A DNA stretch of 64,000 nucleotides, from contig DAOUAM010000065.1 in the NCBI GenBank assembly GCA_034433305.1, forward strand, positions 1-64,000. Reading direction: 5' to 3'. The translations under genes and the position numbers were made by a program. Positions 61,416-64,000 of this stretch are shown one piece after another. The notes beneath the pieces are model-generated. The model was not told the origin of the DNA and ran no database searches. It saw only the letters and a list, made by a program, of their open reading frames with translations. The stretch comes from DAOUAM01 sp034433305. Its GTDB lineage: Bacteria > Chloroflexota > Dehalococcoidia > Lucifugimonadales > DAOUAM01. Every line of letters starts with the position of its first letter. Position 1 is the first letter of the stretch.

Positions 61416-62846
61416 ATGACGACAGTGAAAGCAAGAGAGGACCTGGCCCTGATGGCCCATCTCCTCCGGCGCGCCGGCTTCGGCGCCACGCGGGAGGAGC
61501 TGGAGCGCTGCCTGGCCAGGGGCTATGAGGCCACCGTGGAGGACCTGCTCAGCGCCAGCCAGCCCGAGGAGGTGCCCGACGACCTCATACGCCGCTACCA
61601 TGTGGACCAGTCGGACCTGCGCAGCCGCGTCAGTGCCGGCGCTTACTGGGTCTACCGCATGGCCACCACCCCTAACCCCCTGCGGGAGAAGATGGCCCTC
61701 TTCTGGCACAGGGTCTTCGCTACCGGGACTACCAAGCTCATCCAGGCCAAGGTTATGGTGTCCCAGGTAGGCATGTTCCGCAGGTACGGCATGGGCAGCT
61801 TCCGGGAGCTGCTGGTCCAGTTGTCCAGGGACCCGGCCATGATCATGTGGCTGGACAACCAGGACAACCACAGCGGCGCCATCAACGAGAACTATGGCCG
61901 GGAGATACTGGAGCTGTTCTCCATGGGCGTCGGCAACTACACCGAGGACGACATCAAGGAGTGCTCCCGCGCCTTCACCGGCTGGACCATCGCCAACCCC
62001 GACTACATGGCTATCAAGATGCGGAACAACACGGCGCGGCCCTACGGCTACATCGCCTGGCAGTTCCGCTACGACGAGGCCGACCACGATGACGGCGTGA
62101 AGCGGTTCCTGGGCGAGACCGGCCGCTTCAACGGCGAGGACGTCATTGACATCATCTGCAAGCAGCCGGCCACGGCCCGCTTCATCGCCCGGCACCTGTA
62201 CCACTTCTTCGTGGCCGACGAGGTGCCCGTGCCCAAGTGGCCCTACACGCCGCCGCGCGACCCCGAGGCCATCCAGGCCATGTCCGACGCCTACTTCCAG
62301 TCGGGCTACGACATCACCGCCATGCTGCGGGCCATGTTCAACTCCGACTTCTTCAAGTCGGCCCGCTTCGCCCGCATCAAGAGCCCGGCGGAGTACGTGG
62401 TAGGCGTCCTGCGGCTGGCCGGCGGCCTGGAGATACCCAGCATGGAGACCTACAGCGCCGCCAAGGTCTGCGGCTACATGGGGCAGGACCTCCTGGCCCC
62501 GCCCAGCGTCGAGGGCTGGCAGGGCGGCATGGACTGGGTCAACACCGGCGCCTACGTCCAGCGCATCAACTTCGCCAGCAAGGTGCTGGGCGATGCCAGC
62601 AGGCCCGGCGTCCGGGCCATGGTGGACCGCATCAAGGCCCAGGCCAACGGCGGCACTATCTCGCCCGAGCGGCTGGTGGACCTCTGCCTGGACCTGGTAG
62701 GCCCCATAGAAGTGGCCGAGGAGACCCGCAAGGCGCTGGTGGACTACGCCCGCAAGAGCGGCGACCTCTCGTCCGCCGACCTGGAAAAGCGGGCCATCGC
62801 CATGCTGCAACTGGTCGTCACCACCCAGGAGTACCAGCTCGCGTAG
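61416..62846 (+). CDS. DUF1800 family protein
   Basis: The 476-residue protein starts MTTVKAREDLALMAHLLRRA; ATG 61416 is 6 bp after AAGGAGG, while ATG 61410 is too close to it. HLLRRAGFGATREELERCLA, LREKMALFWHRVFATGTTKL, NENYGREILELFSMGVGNYT and GWQGGMDWVNTGAYVQRINF are DUF1800 signatures. Members are usually paired with a DUF1501 protein, as here (63923), and are often exported, but I see no signal peptide in this start. The function is unknown. Confidence 0.88.
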   Translation: MTTVKAREDLALMAHLLRRAGFGATREELERCLARGYEATVEDLLSASQPEEVPDDLIRRYHVDQSDLRSRVSAGAYWVYRMATTPNPLREKMALFWHRVFATGTTKLIQAKVMVSQVGMFRRYGMGSFRELLVQLSRDPAMIMWLDNQDNHSGAINENYGREILELFSMGVGNYTEDDIKECSRAFTGWTIANPDYMAIKMRNNTARPYGYIAWQFRYDEADHDDGVKRFLGETGRFNGEDVIDIICKQPATARFIARHLYHFFVADEVPVPKWPYTPPRDPEAIQAMSDAYFQSGYDITAMLRAMFNSDFFKSARFARIKSPAEYVVGVLRLAGGLEIPSMETYSAAKVCGYMGQDLLAPPSVEGWQGGMDWVNTGAYVQRINFASKVLGDASRPGVRAMVDRIKAQANGGTISPERLVDLCLDLVGPIEVAEETRKALVDYARKSGDLSSADLEKRAIAMLQLVVTTQEYQLA

Positions 62847-62867
62847 CCGGCTGAAAGGAGAGGCAAG

Positions 62868-63887
62868 ATGCCAGGAAGGACAGCGACCAGGAAGCTGGCG
62901 CTCAGGTACCTGGACACGGTGGGCTTCATCGCCGACCAGGGCGGCAGGGGCTTCCACCTGCCCACGGCCATCGCCATAAGCAGCGAGGGCAAAATCTACG
63001 TGGCCAACCGCAGCAGCACCGAGGCCACCCGCTGCGTCGGGGTGGGCATCGTCACCCTGGACCACCAGTACTTCGGCCACTTCGCCAGCTACGGCTCCGG
63101 CGATGGCCAGTTCATCTGGCCTACCTCCATGGCCTTCGACAGCCAGGACCGCCTCTACCTGGCCGACGAGTACACCCACCGCATTAACATCTACGACAAG
63201 GCGGGCAAGTTCCTGTCCAGGTGGGGCGTGCACGGCAGCGGCGACGGCCAGCTTGACGCGCCCTCGGGCCTGGCCTTCGACAGGGAGGACAACCTGTACG
63301 TGGTGGACCACCGCAACCACCGCATCCAGAAGTTCACCAGGGACGGCAAGTTCCTGATGAAGTTCGGCAGCCACGGCTCCGGCCCCGGCCAGCTCAACCT
63401 GCCCTGGGGCATCGCCGTCGGCCACGACGGCAACGTGTACGTGGCCGACTGGCGCAACGACCGCATCCAGAAGTTCTCGCCCGACGGCCGGTCCCTGGCC
63501 AGCTTCGGCAGGAGCGGCCGCGGCGATGGCGAGTTCCACAGGCCGTCAGGCGTCGCGGTGGACAGGGAGGGCTACATCTACGTGGCCGACTGGGGCAACC
63601 AGCGGGTGCAGGTGCTCGGCCCCGACGGCAGCTTCCAGCTCAAGCTGCGCGGCCAGGCTACCCTGTCCCCCTGGGCCAGGGAGTACCTGGAGGCCAACGC
63701 CGACGAGCTGGCGGCCAGGGCCAAGTACGTCCCGGTCATCCAGCTTGACACCGACGACCCCCACGAGGTCTCGGCCCGGACCGAGTCCTACTTCTGGGAC
63801 CCCGTGGCGGTGGTGCTGGACAGGCAGGAGAGGCTCTACGTGCTGGAGGTCAACCGGCACAGGTTCCAGGTCTATCAGAAAGCCTAG
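62868..63887 (+). CDS. NHL-repeat beta-propeller protein
   Basis: The 339-residue protein starts MPGRTATRKLALRYLDTVGF after AAAGGAGAGGCAAG. It has about six NHL-like blades with the recurring pattern GxGxGQF-x-P-x-G-x-A-x-D-x2-x-x-x-Y-V-A-D, such as GSGDGQLDAPSGLAFDREDN and LYVVDHRNHRIQKF. There is no signal peptide. NHL propellers bind proteins or act as lyases; here it lies 21 bp after the DUF1800 gene and ahead of the DUF1501 gene. The role is unknown. Confidence 0.88.
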   Translation: MPGRTATRKLALRYLDTVGFIADQGGRGFHLPTAIAISSEGKIYVANRSSTEATRCVGVGIVTLDHQYFGHFASYGSGDGQFIWPTSMAFDSQDRLYLADEYTHRINIYDKAGKFLSRWGVHGSGDGQLDAPSGLAFDREDNLYVVDHRNHRIQKFTRDGKFLMKFGSHGSGPGQLNLPWGIAVGHDGNVYVADWRNDRIQKFSPDGRSLASFGRSGRGDGEFHRPSGVAVDREGYIYVADWGNQRVQVLGPDGSFQLKLRGQATLSPWAREYLEANADELAARAKYVPVIQLDTDDPHEVSARTESYFWDPVAVVLDRQERLYVLEVNRHRFQVYQKA

Positions 63888-63922
63888 CGCGCAGGGCAGG
63901 CATATCAGGAGGCAGAGCAGCT

Positions 63923-64000
63923 ATGGGGAATAGCAATCGGAACGTTCTGGTAGTGGTGCAACTCTCCGGCGGCAACGACTACCTCAACTGCGTGGTGCCC
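63923..64000 (+). CDS. DUF1501 family protein, 5' end only
   Basis: The ATG at 63923 has AGGAGG 10 bp upstream. The 26 visible codons read MGNSNRNVLVVVQLSGGNDY + LNCVVP, the typical opening of DUF1501 proteins (sulfatase-like fold). The rest is outside the window. It completes a DUF1800-NHL-DUF1501 set. Confidence 0.75.
   Translation, partial: MGNSNRNVLVVVQLSGGNDYLNCVVP

Overview
The window is GC-rich bacterial DNA with about 50 protein genes. It has no rRNA, tRNA, CRISPR array, integrase or transposase that I could recognise. A Chloroflexota (Dehalococcoidia-like) origin is my inference, not a proof. It rests on the gene mix: B12-dependent ribonucleotide reductase, four-subunit pyruvate:ferredoxin oxidoreductase, a caa3/aa3-type cytochrome oxidase, VLRF1-like release factor next to universal stress proteins, DUF1858/NnrS-like proteins, an ER-type signal peptidase with SipW-style substrates, and the abundance of intergenic palindromic repeats.

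Region 1 (1-6.7 kb) looks like a nitrosative-stress or redox module. A minus-strand run encodes a DUF1858/NnrS-like membrane protein, a 7Fe-type ferredoxin, a sulfite-oxidase-like molybdopterin protein, two DUF2249 proteins and a second NnrS-like protein cut by the window edge. A divergently transcribed regulator fuses an AbrB domain to a Crp/Fnr domain, and a hemerythrin follows. Region 2 (6.9-14.5 kb) holds a lone receiver, a NarL-type response regulator with its GAF-PAS-PAS-GAF kinase, a VTT membrane protein, an FMN split-barrel protein, a PAS-LuxR regulator and a TIGR04076-like protein. Region 3 (14.5-21.7 kb) holds a 2Fe-2S molybdenum-hydroxylase subunit, a siroheme nitrite/sulfite reductase with a structured leader, cytochrome oxidase subunits II-I-IV-III and a second hemerythrin. 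Region 4 (21.9-36.4 kb) holds a glycosyltransferase, a candidate 200-nt structured RNA, a histidine kinase, a double universal stress protein, a frameshifted VLRF1-like gene, a C_GCAxxG_C_C protein with the por operon, an FAD oxidoreductase and nrdJ.

Region 5 (36.4-54 kb) is the most unusual. A SipW/ER-type signal peptidase sits among four very large secreted proteins that share the same signal peptide and a TasA/camelysin-like N-terminal domain of about 200 residues. Their C-terminal parts are completely different: a gingipain-like protease with a DUF6345 domain, a metzincin-like protease, a PKD/Ig/cohesin-like protein ending in another HExxH protease, and a protein of about 80 tandem octapeptides of the form H-x4-S-x2. 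A lipoprotein and a LuxR-type response regulator adjoin them. Region 6 (54-64 kb) holds a winged-helix/nuclease-like protein, a molybdenum hydroxylase large subunit, hydrolases, a DUF6295 protein and a DUF1800-NHL-DUF1501 set cut by the window end.

Several promoters carry a precise geometry: two pairs of 11-bp-spaced direct repeats, 32 bp apart, followed by a -10 box at a fixed distance. They precede a PAS-LuxR regulator, the glycosyltransferase and the stress-protein operon. Related sites precede a hemerythrin, the FMN protein and the por operon. This suggests one PhoB/OmpR-type regulon for stress and low-oxygen functions in this stretch.
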